From positions 1,426,001 to 1,490,000 of the forward strand of contig NC_089440.1 of the NCBI RefSeq assembly GCF_026210795.1: DNA of 64,000 bases. Direction: 5' to 3'. Source of the DNA: Rhizophagus irregularis (lineage: Eukaryota; Glomeromycota; Glomeromycetes; Glomerales; Glomeraceae). Shown here piece by piece: positions 35,613 to 50,073 of this stretch. The position numbers were made by a program, and so were the translations under genes. The notes under the pieces are model-generated. The model was not told the DNA's origin and searched no databases. It saw nothing but the letters and a program-made list of their open reading frames with translations. How positions within the stretch are numbered: position 1 is the stretch's first letter; each line of letters starts with the position of its first letter.

Positions 35613-38600
35613 ATGATTGAACTGCAACAGCCAAATTCTAAAAATCCTAAGGTTCGATCTGCACGTAATCCATCAAATCCATCGCATGAATTCAAAGATA
35701 GTAATAAAAATCAGAAACAAATAAATAATAATAAAGATACAAAGCGGAAAAAGAATGTAAGATTGGAAGTCCAAAAAATGCTAGGTGGACGATTTATCGA
35801 TCGACCTGTAGTATTTTCAAGGGATTCTAAGTGAGTAATCGGTTCTTTCTTTCTAATATTAGTATGTTAGTTGTTATTTAAGATCGTTATATAGACAATA
35901 TTATAATCCGACGAATTAATTTAATCTTCGTAAATACATGATGAATTTTTTTTATCAATTCAAAGTATATTTAATTGTAACATGTTAAACATAAATTGAT
36001 TAAAAAAACTTCGATTTTATTACTTCGAAAGAAAATTTTTTTCTCCACATATAAGTGGCTGATTTATTATTTTAGATATGAAAATTTTACAAACATGAAT
36101 TAATCAATTGCAAATAACAATAACAATAATTGATAATGACGTATTGCTAATAATAGTTCTTATTTTTTCCCCACATAGATATTTTTTCTGTTATTGTTCA
36201 AACACCATTAAAGTTACCAGCGTAGAGACTGGTGATATTCTCAAAACAATTTCCATTACACCAGAAATGGGAGGCCATAAGAACGATATAACTTTTATAA
36301 GGATTGACTCAAACAATGTTAATCAGGTAAAAAGATAAATTGACTATTTTTACAAGCATATGATAATTTAACGTCTCATTATTATTTTATATTAGTTATA
36401 TTCTGCATCTTTAGATGGTACTATCAAATTGTGGAACTATAATAATATGCGTCTTATAAAGGTATAAGAGAAATTACATATTAGTATAATCTGTTTAAAA
36501 ATTTAGATTTTTAAAATGTAAATGTCAATATGTAGGAATATTGTGTTGGTTTGCCAATTCTTCGAATGGAAATGCATGATTCATATCCGGATCAATTTTT
36601 TATCGTCACTGCTGAACCTCATAAAGTCGATTCAAAGACAGGTATTAATCATATTTTGAATGAAATAAACCTTATGCTAAATACTTTATTCATTTTTCAA
36701 CTTGTTAAATATATTAATAGGTTCGCGGAATAAACAAGTAAAACACGCATTACTTAGTATCAAATTTGATAAACAAGCAAATATTGTTCAGAGCTCTCTT
36801 ATATGTAAATCTAACAGTACTTGTACTAGCATTGAAATTAGTGAGAATGGAGATTTATTAGTTGTTACCTTTTCTCATGAAATTCGAGTGATCGATTTGA
36901 AATCAATTAATGATACACCGACTCAAAATTGGCCGAAGTACGTAAATTGTCCGAGTCGTTTTATTGCTAAATTTTATTATTGTCTCTTTTTTTTAAAAAG
37001 AAACATTGTTTCTGTTTGATTTTTTAATTGTTAGGTATAAACATCCAAATAAAATTTCTTGTGCTGCGATTAATTCGCATAAGGGTTTTATTGCTATTGG
37101 TGATTTGTCCGGCAAAATTACTTACTGGTATTTATTTTGAATATTCGCATATTTCCATGTAAGATTATCAATGTTCCTGAATATATTTGAATTTATTTCG
37201 TTTAAGGTATTGCCTTGAAAAATCGCAACTAGAAGATCCTGTAACATCCGAGTCCCATTGGCATGCACATAAAGTTAATTCTCTCGTTTTTTCAAGTGAC
37301 GGTGATTTACTTTTCGCTAATTTAATTTATATTTTTATTTGTCTAAAGTAATGACAATTTATTTAATTGATTATCACTTTCTTATTTTTAGGCAATTATT
37401 TAATATCTGGTGGTGAAGAAGCCGTTCTTTGCATATGGCGTGTTGAGGATAGTTTCGTTATTTTTATTCCACGACTTGGTTCCGAAATTATGAACATTTC
37501 GATTAGCCCTGATCAAACTATATATGCAGTCGGTTTGTTGGATAATTCAATAAAATTGGTATCTATGATTAATTATTCTTTCAAACAGGCTTTACAAGGG
37601 TTAAAACATGGTAATTAAATTTCGTATGATTTTTTTATTAAGGGATTAATAATTTAAAATATTTATCCTTATTAAATTATTATTTATAATAATATTCCTT
37701 TTCAAAAGAGTCTCTTGCCAATCCATTATCTACTGGCCTTGTCTTGGAGCCTAGAAACTACGATGTCGTCCTTAATGGTCACCCTGGAACTATTCAGTTT
37801 TATAATGCTTACATGGATAGACATGTGATGGAGCTTGAGGTCTCGGTAACGAATAGGGTATCGAGAATTTTTGAGGAAGAAGTAGTCCGTCATCATGTGA
37901 AACACGTTTGTTTCTCTAAAAATGGGAAGTGGATGGCAACGGTAAGTATTATTTCCTAATTGGATGCTTAATTACATAAAATAAGTTGTTAAAGTAAATT
38001 AAAAAAATTTCCAATCAAATTATATTAGGTCGATGCGAGAAATGATGGTGTTAACACTCCTGAATTATACTTGAAATTTTGGCATTTTGATCCTAATTCA
38101 CAAACTTATCAACAGAATTGTCGTGTTGATTTTCCTCATTATGAAGATATTTTGTCATTATGTTTTCACAATGGTACAACGGATGATGATCCAACCTTCA
38201 TTACCACTGGCCTTGATACCAAATTTAAAGTATGGGAATTAAATAAGATAGATGACAATGATTCCATAGAATCGGGTAAGTATTTCATTTTTTAAGCTGT
38301 TATTATTTTTATTAAACTTTAACACCCTTCTTATTTTAGTCATTTGGACATGCGTGTTTATTGGTTCCTACAAAAAATTTATCCCGAGAACGGCTGCTGT
38401 TTCAAAAGATGGATCTGTACTAGCCGTCTCATTTAATAACACAATAACTTTGTGGGATGCTTTTACATATACACTTAAACGAAATTTACAATGTATGCCG
38501 AGTAGTGAAAATGTGAAGCACATTCTATTCACGAATGATGAGCCATTTCTTGTGTCAGCAACAAATAATTTTCTTTACGTTTGGAATATTCACACGTGTG

Positions 38601-39999
38601 AAGGTAAGAATTTCATTTTAATATTAACTGATTCAAATTACATATACATATTCACACATTGACAAATTGATTATATATTTGTTAGTTTTATACAGACATG
38701 TATTGGAAGTTGAAATGACGGCTCTTGATCCAAATAGTTCAGATTTTGTAGTCGCTTGGAATAACCGATTTTTGAAAGGTAATATATATTTATTTAGGTT
38801 AAATTGGATTCTCTTAATTCTAAAGTTTTTCTGCTATTTACAGAATGCAAGCTCATGATTTATAATCCAAAGAATCATGATCCTTTACAAATTCATAAAG
38901 TGAATCATATTGTAAAATCATTGACTTACTTGCCTAGGCGTTCAGATGACCTGGAGTCATCACAGTCCGAACAAAAATCGAATATATTATATATTACAGA
39001 TAAGAATGACATGTATATTTTGGGCGAACCTTCATCAATTAAGCCAAAGGTATGTGCACTTGTTTTTTATCTATACTTTTATTATATACACACTAATAAA
39101 TTTAATTAATTACATTATGACATTATATAGGTATCAACTCGAAAGTTGGAACAAAAATCGCATTCATATTTTTCAGATATTTTCGGAAATAACAATAAGG
39201 TATATTATAGTTAGCAAAATAACATATTTCAATACAGTGAAAAGAACGATTTTAAGATTCTAGCAATTTTAGCGCTTATAATGTTTTTAAATAAATCTCA
39301 TTAGACTTTGGAACAATTATCATCAAAAGAGTCCGATGTAGATGAATCTGATATCGAGGAAGAAAAACAAAAAGAAAGTCCAATTTCTAAGAAAAAGAAA
39401 AAGAACAAGAAGTCATTTATGAAAGGTATTTCGATTTATTTTTTGAAGAATGAATTATAAGATTTTTTTTTTAATTTAAAAATTGAATTAATAAATAAAT
39501 ATATAAAATATTAAATCATAATATTTCAGCTAATCAAACATCAAATAATTTGTCGACACCGGTATTAAATTCTAAACCGGTGTCAAAAACAAATAAAGAT
39601 GAGTCGGTAGATTTAAATAATGATGAAAAAAATGAACACACTGTTGAAGACGTTGAAGACGTTGAAGACAAGTCACAGAAGATCACTAAAGTTACTAATG
39701 GAACATCAACACCAATAACGTCAGTTCAAGTAGTGACTAATAACACATTTCAACAAAATGAACAATATGATAAACATAAAGAAGATAAGAACCAAAATAT
39801 GGTTAAGAAAATTCGAGATGATGATGAACAAAAGAAACCCACGTTACCTAAAACAAATGGAAATGGTAAACTAAATGGTAAACATAACAGTAAATCAAAT
39901 TCTATTAACCATAAGTCCAAAAAAAGAGAAATGGACTCATCAGATGATCTTACTTTAAATAATACTAAAAAGAAAATGAAAAAACTCCTGCAATCATAA
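35613..39999 (+). CDS. UTP17: U3 snoRNP/t-UTP subunit Utp17 (Nan1, WDR75)
   Basis: Sixteen exons (35613-35830, 36179-36326, 36396-36461, 36536-36641, 36721-36937, 37035-37127, 37207-37301, 37392-37610, 37709-37941, 38029-38275, 38340-38603, 38686-38778, 38844-39049, 39131-39199, 39305-39425, 39530-39999) keep phase and give 954 aa. Two WD40 propellers are recognisable: LYSASLDGTIKLWNY, AAINSHKGFIAIGDLSGKIT, YLISGGEEAVLCIWRVED, FIPRLGSEI, LVLNGHPGTIQFYN, WTCVFIGSYKKF and VLAVSFNNTITLWDAFTY all match the WDR75/Nan1 pattern in order. The last ~190 residues are lysine- and acid-rich (KKKKKNKKSFMK), as in nucleolar proteins. Utp17 belongs to the t-UTP/UTP-A complex that couples Pol I transcription to pre-18S processing in the nucleolus. 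It converges on TFIIE-beta. Confidence 0.93.
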
Positions 40000-40039
40000 C
40001 TAGTTTAAATAAATAATAAAATAATCAAAAATTTAGAAC

Positions 40040-40070
<31 letters not shown>

Positions 40071-40100
40071 CACACACACAGTATATATATATAATTTATG
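40040..40100. repeat. Poly-A, (CA)n and (TA)n microsatellite
   Basis: A run of A is followed by about 12 CA units and a short TA run, in the 3' flank of UTP17. Confidence 0.9.
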
Positions 40101-40474
40101 GTTATTAAATGATGGATGGAAATAAGTAATAAAGCTTTAGAATAAAAAAAAAATTGATTTTTTAAAAAGCGATAAAAACAGATCAACGATTTGTTTATTT
40201 TTTAATAAGAATAATAAAACATAAATAAAATTAAGTTTTTTCTTTGCCAATTTATTTAATAATTTGTTTACCATCATTAAAACGTCAACATTTTGTAAAT
40301 TATATTTTTTTTCAGCAAAGCTTTCAAATTGCAAAAACAAACAACTAAATGTTTATATATTAAGCTTGATATAATCAAGGTAACAAAATGTTTATAGTAA
40401 TATAATATATATCAAAAAAAAAAAAAAGAAAAAAAAAGTAAACAAAATATTTTGTCATAATTCTTAGGTATTTT

Positions 40475-41777
40475 TTAAGATTTTGTTGGCATAAGAAAAT
40501 TTTCCAAATGAGTGTTAGTGATTTTAATTTTTCTATTTGGTTGCTTCCTCTTTCTTTGTTTTGGCTTATCCTCTGCACGAGTTTTATTCTCGAGTACCGC
40601 CATAGTTCGTAAACCAGCTATTAATCAGAATTTTATAAGTATATAATCGAATAAATATAACTTCTATACATAATTAATAACAAACCTCCTTCAAGTGATT
40701 TCTTCAAATCACTCTCATCTGGTACTTTAACATTATGAAACATCTCAACGAATTCTAAACAAATAAATATAACTAATAAGCTTCATATTAAATCAAAATA
40801 CTAAATAAACAAGTAAAGTAATCGAACCTTTGTCCATAGGAGTATTAAATTGTAGATCATTGTAATAGAGTAATCTAGGTGTACCATCCTTCATCAAACG
40901 TATCACCATTATTTTACCCTCGCTCTCTAATTCCTTTTTTTAAAAGAGATTAATACAAGTTGTTTTCAACAAATTATTAAAAATAAAATTTATTAAAAAA
41001 AAAAAAACCTTGATTGAATTAGTCAAATCTATACAATCATCTAATTCTCTATATGGCATTCCCCGCGAAACTCCTTCTTTCTCTTGTCTTTCCTTTAAAA
41101 GATTTAATAAATCTTCCTTGGATCGAATAGCATAATCTGGCTATATAAATTAAATATAATGAATAATAACTACTATAGTTTTTTTTTTCACTTTCTAACA
41201 TTTAATCTTACTTTATATTGAAATGTGTGATCAACACTATTGTAGTGAATTTTTTCATTATTTATCATATGGTTATAAAGTTCTTTATTGGCATTTATAT
41301 CAGCGATCTTGTTTAATTTGAGATCTTCAGCTGTTTGAGGAACATCCACTCTCTCCTATAGTGGTGAAAAGTGTTGAAAGTTTCATATAATGAAAAAAAT
41401 ATAATAAATAAAATTTCAAAAAAGAAATAATTTTTTGCAAGAAAAAAATGACTATTTGCCTTCAAAAAGCGAATGACATTATGAAGCTGACTCAAGGTAT
41501 GTTTTACGACACCGGTATCAGTTGGTTGCGAGTAAACTAACATTTAAAATAGATTGGTAGTGTTTTAGTTTTACATCATTTTAACTTAAAGATCTAATAC
41601 TAAGTTGAGCATACCGGTCTTTTGTTTCTTCTTCTTTGAAGAACCATTTGATTTTGGTGTAGAGCTTTGTGAAGTAGTGGAAGGTGCATTGCTTACAACT
41701 CTAGGTTGAGTATAATCGAGAGCTGCAAGCTGTTGCTTTTTAAGCGCTAAAATTGATTCAGCGGACAAGCTTGACAT
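40475..41777 (-). CDS. TFA2: Transcription initiation factor TFIIE subunit beta
   Basis: Seven exons (41777-41615, 41536-41460, 41355-41212, 41140-41009, 40933-40828, 40754-40686, 40617-40475) give 277 aa. A Lys/Ser-rich leader ending SKKKKQKT is followed by the first winged helix (VVKHTLSQLHNVIRFLK to FQYKPDYAIRSKEDLLNLLK), the second (RELDDCIDLTNSIKELESEG, LLYYNDLQFNTPMDKEF) and a basic C-terminus (KPKQRKRKQPNRK), the layout of the TFIIE-beta family. The factor works with TFIIE-alpha to recruit TFIIH at Pol II promoters. The ATG at 41777 is chosen because the frame upstream continues only to non-ATG codons. The second intron starts with GC (AAG|GCAAAT); no GT alternative keeps the reading frame and the conserved sequence. 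Confidence 0.9.
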
Positions 41778-43629
41778 TGTATGAACAATCGTCAACACTT
41801 GTAGGATAAAAAAAGAAAGAGTGAATTTGATGGTCTATGAAATTCATCCACAACATACTGTATTTATAATTTTTTTTTGAAGAATTACTATACTATTATA
41901 AATCAATTCGGATTTCAGATTGTGAGAGTATCACGTGCGAGGCGGGCAGTTCAGACAACAATGAATATTGAATGAGGTCAGAAATCAGAATATGCCATTG
42001 TGGAATATGTGGAATAGTCCGAATTCTGCGGTGTGGCTTGGTATATATACATAATAATTATGGCATTAAGACCATTAATGTGACAAATAATTGTTATAAT
42101 ACAAATAATACAAATCCTAAGTTACAATTCATAATCCCCAACTCATTATCCTGACACTTATTATCTTTTTAATTTTACATTATTAGACGTAATAATTAAT
42201 ATTATTTATTATTAAAAATATGCACAATTTTTTAAAATTCATTTTAATAATACTTTATACTTTACAAATAAACAATGAATTATTATAATTATTATAACTA
42301 TTATAATTATTATTAAAAGTTTTTATTCCGAGTTTATTAATTAGAATATATATATATATATTTATTTATATTTTTTAAATAAAAAATTTTACTTATATTA
42401 ATTCAAAATACAATTTTTGCATCAGAATCTGATCGTCGGGATTTGAATGGTTCCCCAAATAAATTATAGATAAACAGATTTCATTTGTTCCTATTCATTA
42501 AAGCATCACTAAATAAATGCCTTTCATAATCTATGAATAATAGAAAAACGGTTAATAGTATTTTCGGTGATATAACTAAATGAAGCTAAAGTTTACTAAT
42601 TAAAGGAAAATTTTGATCAAGAATACAAATTGTAAAGTCAAGTCAGTATTACTAACTGTTATCAACTAAACTCTGAGTAATTCTCAAGATCAAAAGCTGT
42701 GCCCGTGTAACGTTCGTTAATTCTGATGATTGATTTGCAGACATTCAGGTTTCCTGGCTGATTTGCCCTTTTAGCAAATAAAAGGAAAGGATGAATAAGC
42801 TTTAAAGTTGATGCTAAAACATAAATAAAATATCTTTTTTTTTTTATTCATACCATGCTGGGCAATGACATTACCATTTGTAAATGTGAAGACGACATCA
42901 TTATAATTTTGTTGCACCATTTTGCAACAAGGTCTTCGATTAGATCATTTTTTGACTGATTTGCTATGCCATTTCGAAAATTTGTATTTGCAGTTCCATT
43001 CAAATACGAGTATAGGCATAATTTTATAATGGATACACGTAGAATCAATATAGCGATTTTCTTGAAGATTTAAAGGTTCTAAACACGAGAACTTTAGTCA
43101 ATATTTATGATATAAATAATTTCATAATGGAAATAATTCTTCTTATCTATTACACGCTTTCTTGCAAATTTTTTTGGTTTTTTTCTTTCTTGATCAAGAA
43201 ATAAAGTAGTGAAAAAGAGATAAAATTTTACCAAGTTGAAAAAGATAGTACTTTTGCCCGGAAAAGATTTAAAGGACTAATTAGACTGGGACAGGGTAGA
43301 GTTTACCTCATAATTTTCTTATTAAACATGCCGATCAATTATAGGGTAACACGTGATTTAAGAATAATTAAATTTTCTTGCGTCATAATGACTTCAAGGA
43401 ACAAGTTGTTATTTTTTTTTCAAAATTAATAATAATATATACCTTTTATTTTTCGTAGGATGAAGGAAATTTATAATTTGACATCATTGAATCTATTTTA
43501 TTAAATTATTTCTTTTTTTTTAAAAAAAAAAAATCCTATCTTTAAATGAATGTCTCAATAATTTGATTTATTTGGAAAATGATACGATTATTATTTGTAT
43601 TAATGTATTTATAAAATGTTCTAATCTTT
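41778..43629. other. Intergenic stretch
   Basis: AT-rich, with a short TATATA run near 42345. Minus-strand pieces at 42690-43050 (NDLIEDLVAKWCNK and, further on, CKSIIRINERYTGTAFDLE) look faintly coding but are broken. No supported gene. Confidence 0.5.
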
Positions 43630-46600
43630 TTATTCATTCTTTCTTCTCTTCAATATTTCAACATTTCTTCTATTTTCCATAAAATCTTCCTTAAGTTCTT
43701 TACCAAGTTTACTGCTATCAACCACACCAACCCATCGATCAATCAAATCAAGTACGTTGTTAGTGTCGATATCGTATCTGTAAGATAATTAAAATAAATT
43801 AAATAACACTAATGAGATATATATCACAAAAAAATTTTTACTCACAATTCTTCACTAGATTTAACCCATTCACTGAGTATGTAAGAAAGTTCTTGAAATA
43901 AAAACCGTAGTCCATCTCTGATATATAACGATTCATCCTAAATTAAAACGGTTTTATTATCAATAAGTCCTCATGAAAAAAAAAGTTGTTATCGCATTCC
44001 TGGAGAATTTCGACTTACCGATCTATTATTTAAAACACGTTTAAATGTTTCAAATAAAACAGCATAATTTATATTAGCCTGCCTCAGAATCCTTGTAATG
44101 ACACCAGGATCATTAAATCTACGATCTATTAAATATTTCGATACTAAAATAATGATCTTATCTATAATCAAAGAAAAAAAGAAGAGAAAAGAATAAATAA
44201 TTTTTATAAATTCAATAAAATTCGAAATTATTATAAAAATACCAACACACCCAATGGTAACATTCGAACGTCACTAGGATAATATTTTCGACCAGCGCTT
44301 ACAAGTGTATCTGCTATCGGCTGAATAGAACCAGTATCTTCACTTCTTTGTATAGCTTTTGATTTTAAATCAAATCAAATCGAGAAGAATTAATATTAAT
44401 TTTTTTTTAAAAAAAAATAGATAAATAATATTTGATAACCACCTTTTTGTATTATATCATCCCAAACATTCGCTATTTCAGTACTATAAGGTGCATCTTC
44501 TACAATTTGTAATAAAGCTAACTTCTTTTCAAACAAATTGAATGGTTGAATAAAATCATTCAAAAGCTATAAATTAACATAAATAATTTGTAAGTGAAAC
44601 TAAGTAAAACCCAAAAAGAATATATTCAAACGTAAAATATAGGGACAATAATTACAATTGGAGGGTCGTAGAGCTTTTGATTAAGAAGTGCAAGTACTTC
44701 AGCTTTACTAGGTATTCCATGCAATTTAGCAAAATTATTAAATACATTATCATTCATGCTACTTATTTCCAAATAAATTTCGAATTGTATTTGCGCAATC
44801 TAACAAATAATAAATATACTAATTAATATCATATAAAAAATTAATATGTTATGTATGAATCTATACGAAAACAAATACCCTCATTTTATTGCGATACTTA
44901 TTTAATATCTCGATTACTTTAGCACTTTCGCTGAATTCTTTGGCACTCTCAGCTTGTCCTACGGCATGACTTAGATAATTCAATCGCTCTTGTAAATCAA
45001 CATCATCTCTAAAAAAAAAATTATGTAAAGAATCGTGATGAGTTTTGGTTTTTTTTTAAAAAGTTTATCAGTTTATCTTGATAAATCTATCATTACCCTG
45101 CATTCTGAGCTATGTAATCCTTCACATCGGCCGCTTTAAGATATTCGTGACGTTTCACACAAAAATCACAATATAAATCTAATTTTTTCCTTACTTCTGG
45201 TGAGGATAAATCTTTTGAATCAGTAAGGTAACCTTCAATGTAAGGGGCTGCCGGCTAAATACGTACAAAATAAAAAAAAAAACTTTTTTTTCAGAACAGG
45301 TAAAATAATTGCGATGTATCGATTTTAATCGTATAAAATTTATGGAATTACGTCAAAGAGTTGTGAAATAGAGTCTGCTAACAAGAATTCGTCATAAACC
45401 GTAAAAAGGAAATCTATGTCTTTCAAGGTCAAGCCAAGTTCTAGAGCCTTATGAAGAACAGGGTTAAAAGTACGTGTTTGACCTTGATTAAAATTATAAA
45501 CACATTAGTATTCTTCAATAAAAGAAAATAAATAGACAATTCAAATATCGGATAATAAATATTACGATGAACTCCTTCGTTAAAGACGCCAGCGTCTCGT
45601 AATGTGTCGATAACGCTGTCAAGAATTGATTTACGTTTATCAGTTACATGCTCCATAGTATGTGCAGCTTTTAATAAAAGTTCAACAGCTCCTAATAATG
45701 AAATTAAATATTATTTAAATAATTCTTTATTTGTTAAAATGAAAGTTTATAATTAACTTACCTTCATAAAACTTGAAATTTTTGTACTCATTACATAAGT
45801 TAATTAAGGTGCCATATGTCATGGTATTAATGGATTCAGTGAATAATCTAAATTCAACGGTGATTAGTGATATTATTAAAAAAAAAAATATTGAAAGAGT
45901 AGAGCGTCTTTAAAGTCTTGTAATTTCCTTTTTCTTTCGTAAATAATATATCACTTCAATCTTGGAACTTTCAAGATCCAAAAATATATCACACTGAGAA
46001 AATTTACAAGATGATTTAATTACTATGAAAGACGCCCAAAAACTTTTCAAATATCAATTACTTTAACGAACTACGTAATGCTTCATTAGTAGTATGCTCA
46101 TCTTCATTCTTCTTAGCCTTTTGTAAAGCTTCGTAACCCTAAACATTGTTTATATTTTAATTTTAGTATTATAGCGAATTCTTAAAAACAAATTCATAAA
46201 TTTAAAATTTAAAAACATACCTGGTATAATTTAACTTCTATAGCGTTACAGAAGGTTGGACAACGCGCTTCTAAATTACGACTGAGATTTTCAACCTGTA
46301 GTTGTTAAAACAAACGGATGAATTTAGAAAAAAAAAGATATGTGTATAGTTACTTATCTTATATTTTATGTAAATGCTAGAAAATATGAAATTAAATATT
46401 TACACGCGGCGTAGTTTCTTTCCTGATTATAGCCAGAACTACATCGTGCCAACTACTCCTAACTGACGGATCAGTTACCAGTTGATCGAAATTTGAATTA
46501 ACTATAGTTTGTTTAGTTGATGGGTCAACCCTATAAAAAAAAGACTATTATTAAACTTTTTACAAACTAAAAAGTAGACAAATAATAATTAGGGAATGAA

Positions 46601-49600
46601 ATCGAATTTTTGACAATTTTTTACGTATAAGCCGATTAATCTGACTCTGACACAAAATTTCAATGCTACTTAAATGTTGATAAAAATATTAGGATTAACT
46701 TGGGGGAATTAGGGTAGAAACTGGTTTGGAGTCAGGTTAACAATTTATAAACATAATCGATAATCGATTTCAATCCCTACGATATTACGAATATTTAAAA
46801 TATTTTTAAATGTACCTCGCGATTGTTTCGGGTAAATTATATTCTAGCATAAGTATAATAAAAGATATTGCATCAGCCATCCTGACAAGTGCATCATATA
46901 AACCACCTATACCAATGGCTTGTGCCTAATAACAAATTAAAATTCAATAAGAATTCTTTTTTTTTTTTAAAAAAAAGAATTTATTCACAAGTTTAATATA
47001 GAGTTACTTACTGGAGTCAGAGAACTACTAGATGTATTCTCGACATGGTGAAGAGTTTTTAAATCAGGGTGCCTTTAAAATTTTTTGAAATTTAGTAATT
47101 ATTCCCATCATTCTTATCAAGTAAAAAAAACTTATATCTCACTTATCACAAAATTTCTTCAAATTTAATAATTTCTTGATTATATATTGAAGTTTTGGTT
47201 CAGGAATATTTGTGTCTACGTAAGTGATGGCGCCAGTTGATCTATAAACAATTAAATTTAGAATAAGTTATTTTATAGGTAAATTACTAAAAAAAAAACA
47301 ACAGAATCATAAATACCTTAGTTTTAGAATTTTTTGACGCCATACAGGTCGAAGAATTCTTGCTAAGCAAAAAGCAAACCCTTCGAATAAAATCGAATAT
47401 TCTAAAAGAAAATTTTTCATAATTTAATGTAACATTACTTAATAAAAAAAGACATGATGTGTACATACGAAAGTATTTCAAGGTTGCATAGCTTTCCTCA
47501 TTGGCGATCAAAAAACACATTGCACAAGTTTGTTCCTGTCCATAACTAGATAAAATAATAAATGAATAAATGAAAATTTTCTTAAAAGCAACATAAGTAT
47601 AATTATACAAAAGATTTACTTTTCAACAAAGGCTTTTGACACTTCATTTTGAAATCCTCTTTTGATAATATTTTCTAAATGGTCAACAGGTCTTAATTTA
47701 TTTAACATTATTATACCTTAAATTTAATAAATTTAACAGATTAATAAATCAACCTAAAAAAAAAAAAAAAAAAGTCTCAATAAAAAGAAACAAACCATGA
47801 TGAGAATATACAAGGAATTTTCTAGGAGGAGCATAAAATTGATCGATCAAATCATTTGAATACTCCTCAAAAACTTTAGGATCATGTAATGGATTTCTAA
47901 TTTCTTGAATTTCATAAATATTATGATAAGGAAATGTAAAGATATGCTCAGAGAAGATGAGCTCTTGACTCTGAAATAAATAAATATAGAGAAGGATATA
48001 AATAAATATGGAGAAGGATATAAATAAATATGGAGAAGGATATAAATAAATATAGAGAAAGATATAAATAAATATGGAGAAGGACATAAATAAATATAGA
48101 GAAATATATATATATATACATATATATTAAAAATAGAACACATAAATGAAACATGAATATTTTGAAAACATACCTGAATGAATCTCATGAACATTGCACC
48201 ATAGTTAGGTTGGGTGGTGGTTACAACATGAGATGCACCTTCCCTTTTTAACGCAAAAAATACTCCGTGAAAGTATTTGAACATTGAAAATCCACTATTA
48301 GTCTGTTGGGCCACCTGAGATTGGGGTTGAGGTGGTGGTTCATGAACCTCATATAAAATTAAACAATTAGGTTCCGTATTTCTATAAGAGGTTGTATCAG
48401 TTACTACCGACCAATTGTACCCCCTATTAATAGAATAACAAGTAAAATATCCACGATGACCTAATATAAAGATGATTCATTAACGAAAAAAGTTCCCGAG
48501 ATCTATATATAAATTAAATTTATATAAATTAATACCTGTACTTGTAACAGCCAATAAACAATAAAATGAGGATTCGGTGACGTGAATTGGGTGTATTGAG
48601 ATAATTGTCCCTTTCAAACCAGATTTGTCATCGTTGATAGACCATTTCCCCAAAGATTTTAAAGGACCTCCATTCTTCATGATAAGAAATGACTATAAAA
48701 AAATAAAATCATTATAAAATTCGCAAATTTTTATAAAAAAAAAAAATAACAAACAAACAATTAATACCTCAATATGATGATCGGACATTACGCTTAACAA
48801 ATTCCGTGCGTCATCAACCACAACAGACCTTAGACGCGCTTAAACGTTGTATAAAAATAACGCGTAATTATTTTACTTATTGTCAAATAATCAAATATAA
48901 AAAAAAAAATGATATAAATGGTCTTACATGAATAATTTGAAATAAATCTCAATTGTTGATCAAGCGTGCTAAGTGATCGAATTTCTAACCTACAAGGATG
49001 AGAAAACCAACCTTCATCCTAAAAAAAAAATCTCATAATAAATAAATACGCTTTTTTTTAAAAAAAAAATCACATTTTTTCAAAGGATGTCACCTCATAG
49101 ACTAATTCACAAAGTTCTCCAGCATCAATAAGAAAAATACGACCATCATCAGTACCAATTATTGATTCCACAGTTTTTTTACTATAATTCGCTCGATATC
49201 TATCCGACGACATATCATGAAAAACTATTCCCGTCGGAGTATTACTTAATCCAAATATATGTATGGCTTTATCGGTGACTATAACCAACACATATTGAGC
49301 ATCATCAATAAAACGGCCTAAAAAAAGAAAAAAATCAATGATCAATAAATTTGTTAAAAAAAAAAATTCAAAATAAATTAAATAAATTCAAAATAAAATT
49401 TCTCTATCAAAGAATTAATTTTCAAACTTATTTAAAAGCATATATTATATGGATCGAAATCTTTATATGTTAAAACCGGTTTATCATTTATAATTTACCT
49501 GCTCTTGGTTTAACAAGACCCACACATTTTATATAAAGATCTTGTAAAGGATGAACATCTATGTGACCGATAGCATTTTCATCATTTCTATTAATAAAAT

Positions 49601-50073
49601 CATGAATATAAATACGTATAGGTATATGAAAAGATTTTGTAACGCGTTTAATAAAAATTCACGCATAAATTCGCGTAATAACTTTAAACATCTACCCTTT
49701 TTCGTATTCCCATATAAATAGGTTGTCGTTAACAGTAAAATATACCAAGTTTGTATAAGGAAAACAACCTAGTTTTACCACTATTTCGTCTGACGTGTCT
49801 ACATAATAATCCGTTAAGGAATATTGAAAAAAGAAATTTAATAAATATAATAAAAAACTATAATAAAGAAAGGATACTAGCAAGAAGTTCGCGTAAACGA
49901 CTCGGAATCAATATAATTTTTTCTTCCTTTAAAGGAAGTGTCTCTTGCATCACAGGTTTATAACGTTCTTGAGTTCGATCAGAACTTTGCCTAAATAAAG
50001 AGGTAAGATATTTGTTGTCCGTATTAACCTTGTTAGAAATAATGCTTTCTTTTGTCACCGTGGTGGTCGCCAT
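43630..50073 (-). CDS. NUP155: Scaffold nucleoporin Nup155/Nup170 type
   Basis: Twenty-nine exons from 50073-49878, 49798-49696, 49587-49499, 49317-49094, 49018-48928, 48838-48768, 48692-48536, 48460-48174, 47970-47796, 47716-47620, 47545-47469, 47401-47317, 47241-47143, 47072-47012, 46925-46816, 46530-46404, 46295-46221, 46138-46062, 45847-45762, 45691-45566, 45482-45352, 45254-45097, 45008-44879, 44799-44656, 44566-44443, 44355-44251, 44161-44019, 43937-43846 to 43777-43630 join in phase to 1195 aa. The N-terminal half reads as the family beta-propeller (VYFTVNDNLFIWEYEKG, IKCVGLVKPRAG). The C-terminal half is the alpha-solenoid of non-repetitive nucleoporins (TYGTLINLCNEYKNFKFYEG, LTLKDIDFLFTVYDEFLL). 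It is an inner-ring subunit of the nuclear pore that binds membrane and Nup53. Shorter than human Nup155 (about 1390 aa). The join of exons 1 and 2 is the least certain. Confidence 0.9.
47975..48112. repeat. 22-bp minisatellite inside a NUP155 intron
   Basis: About six copies of gagaaggatataaataaata(tg/ta) lie in the intron between the exons ending at 48174 and starting at 47970, followed by a TATATA run. The overlapping minus-strand frames rich in F, S, Y and I (e.g. YLFISFSIFIYILL) are products of this repeat and not genes. Confidence 0.9.

Noticed and set aside
42690-43050. Possible BTB-domain pseudogene on the minus strand (QNYNDVVFTFTNG)
   Set aside because: Too short and divergent, with stops on both sides; the resemblance is not convincing.
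47749-48314. Three long minus-strand frames rich in YLFISFSIFIY
   Set aside because: They arise from the intronic minisatellite joined to real NUP155 exons.
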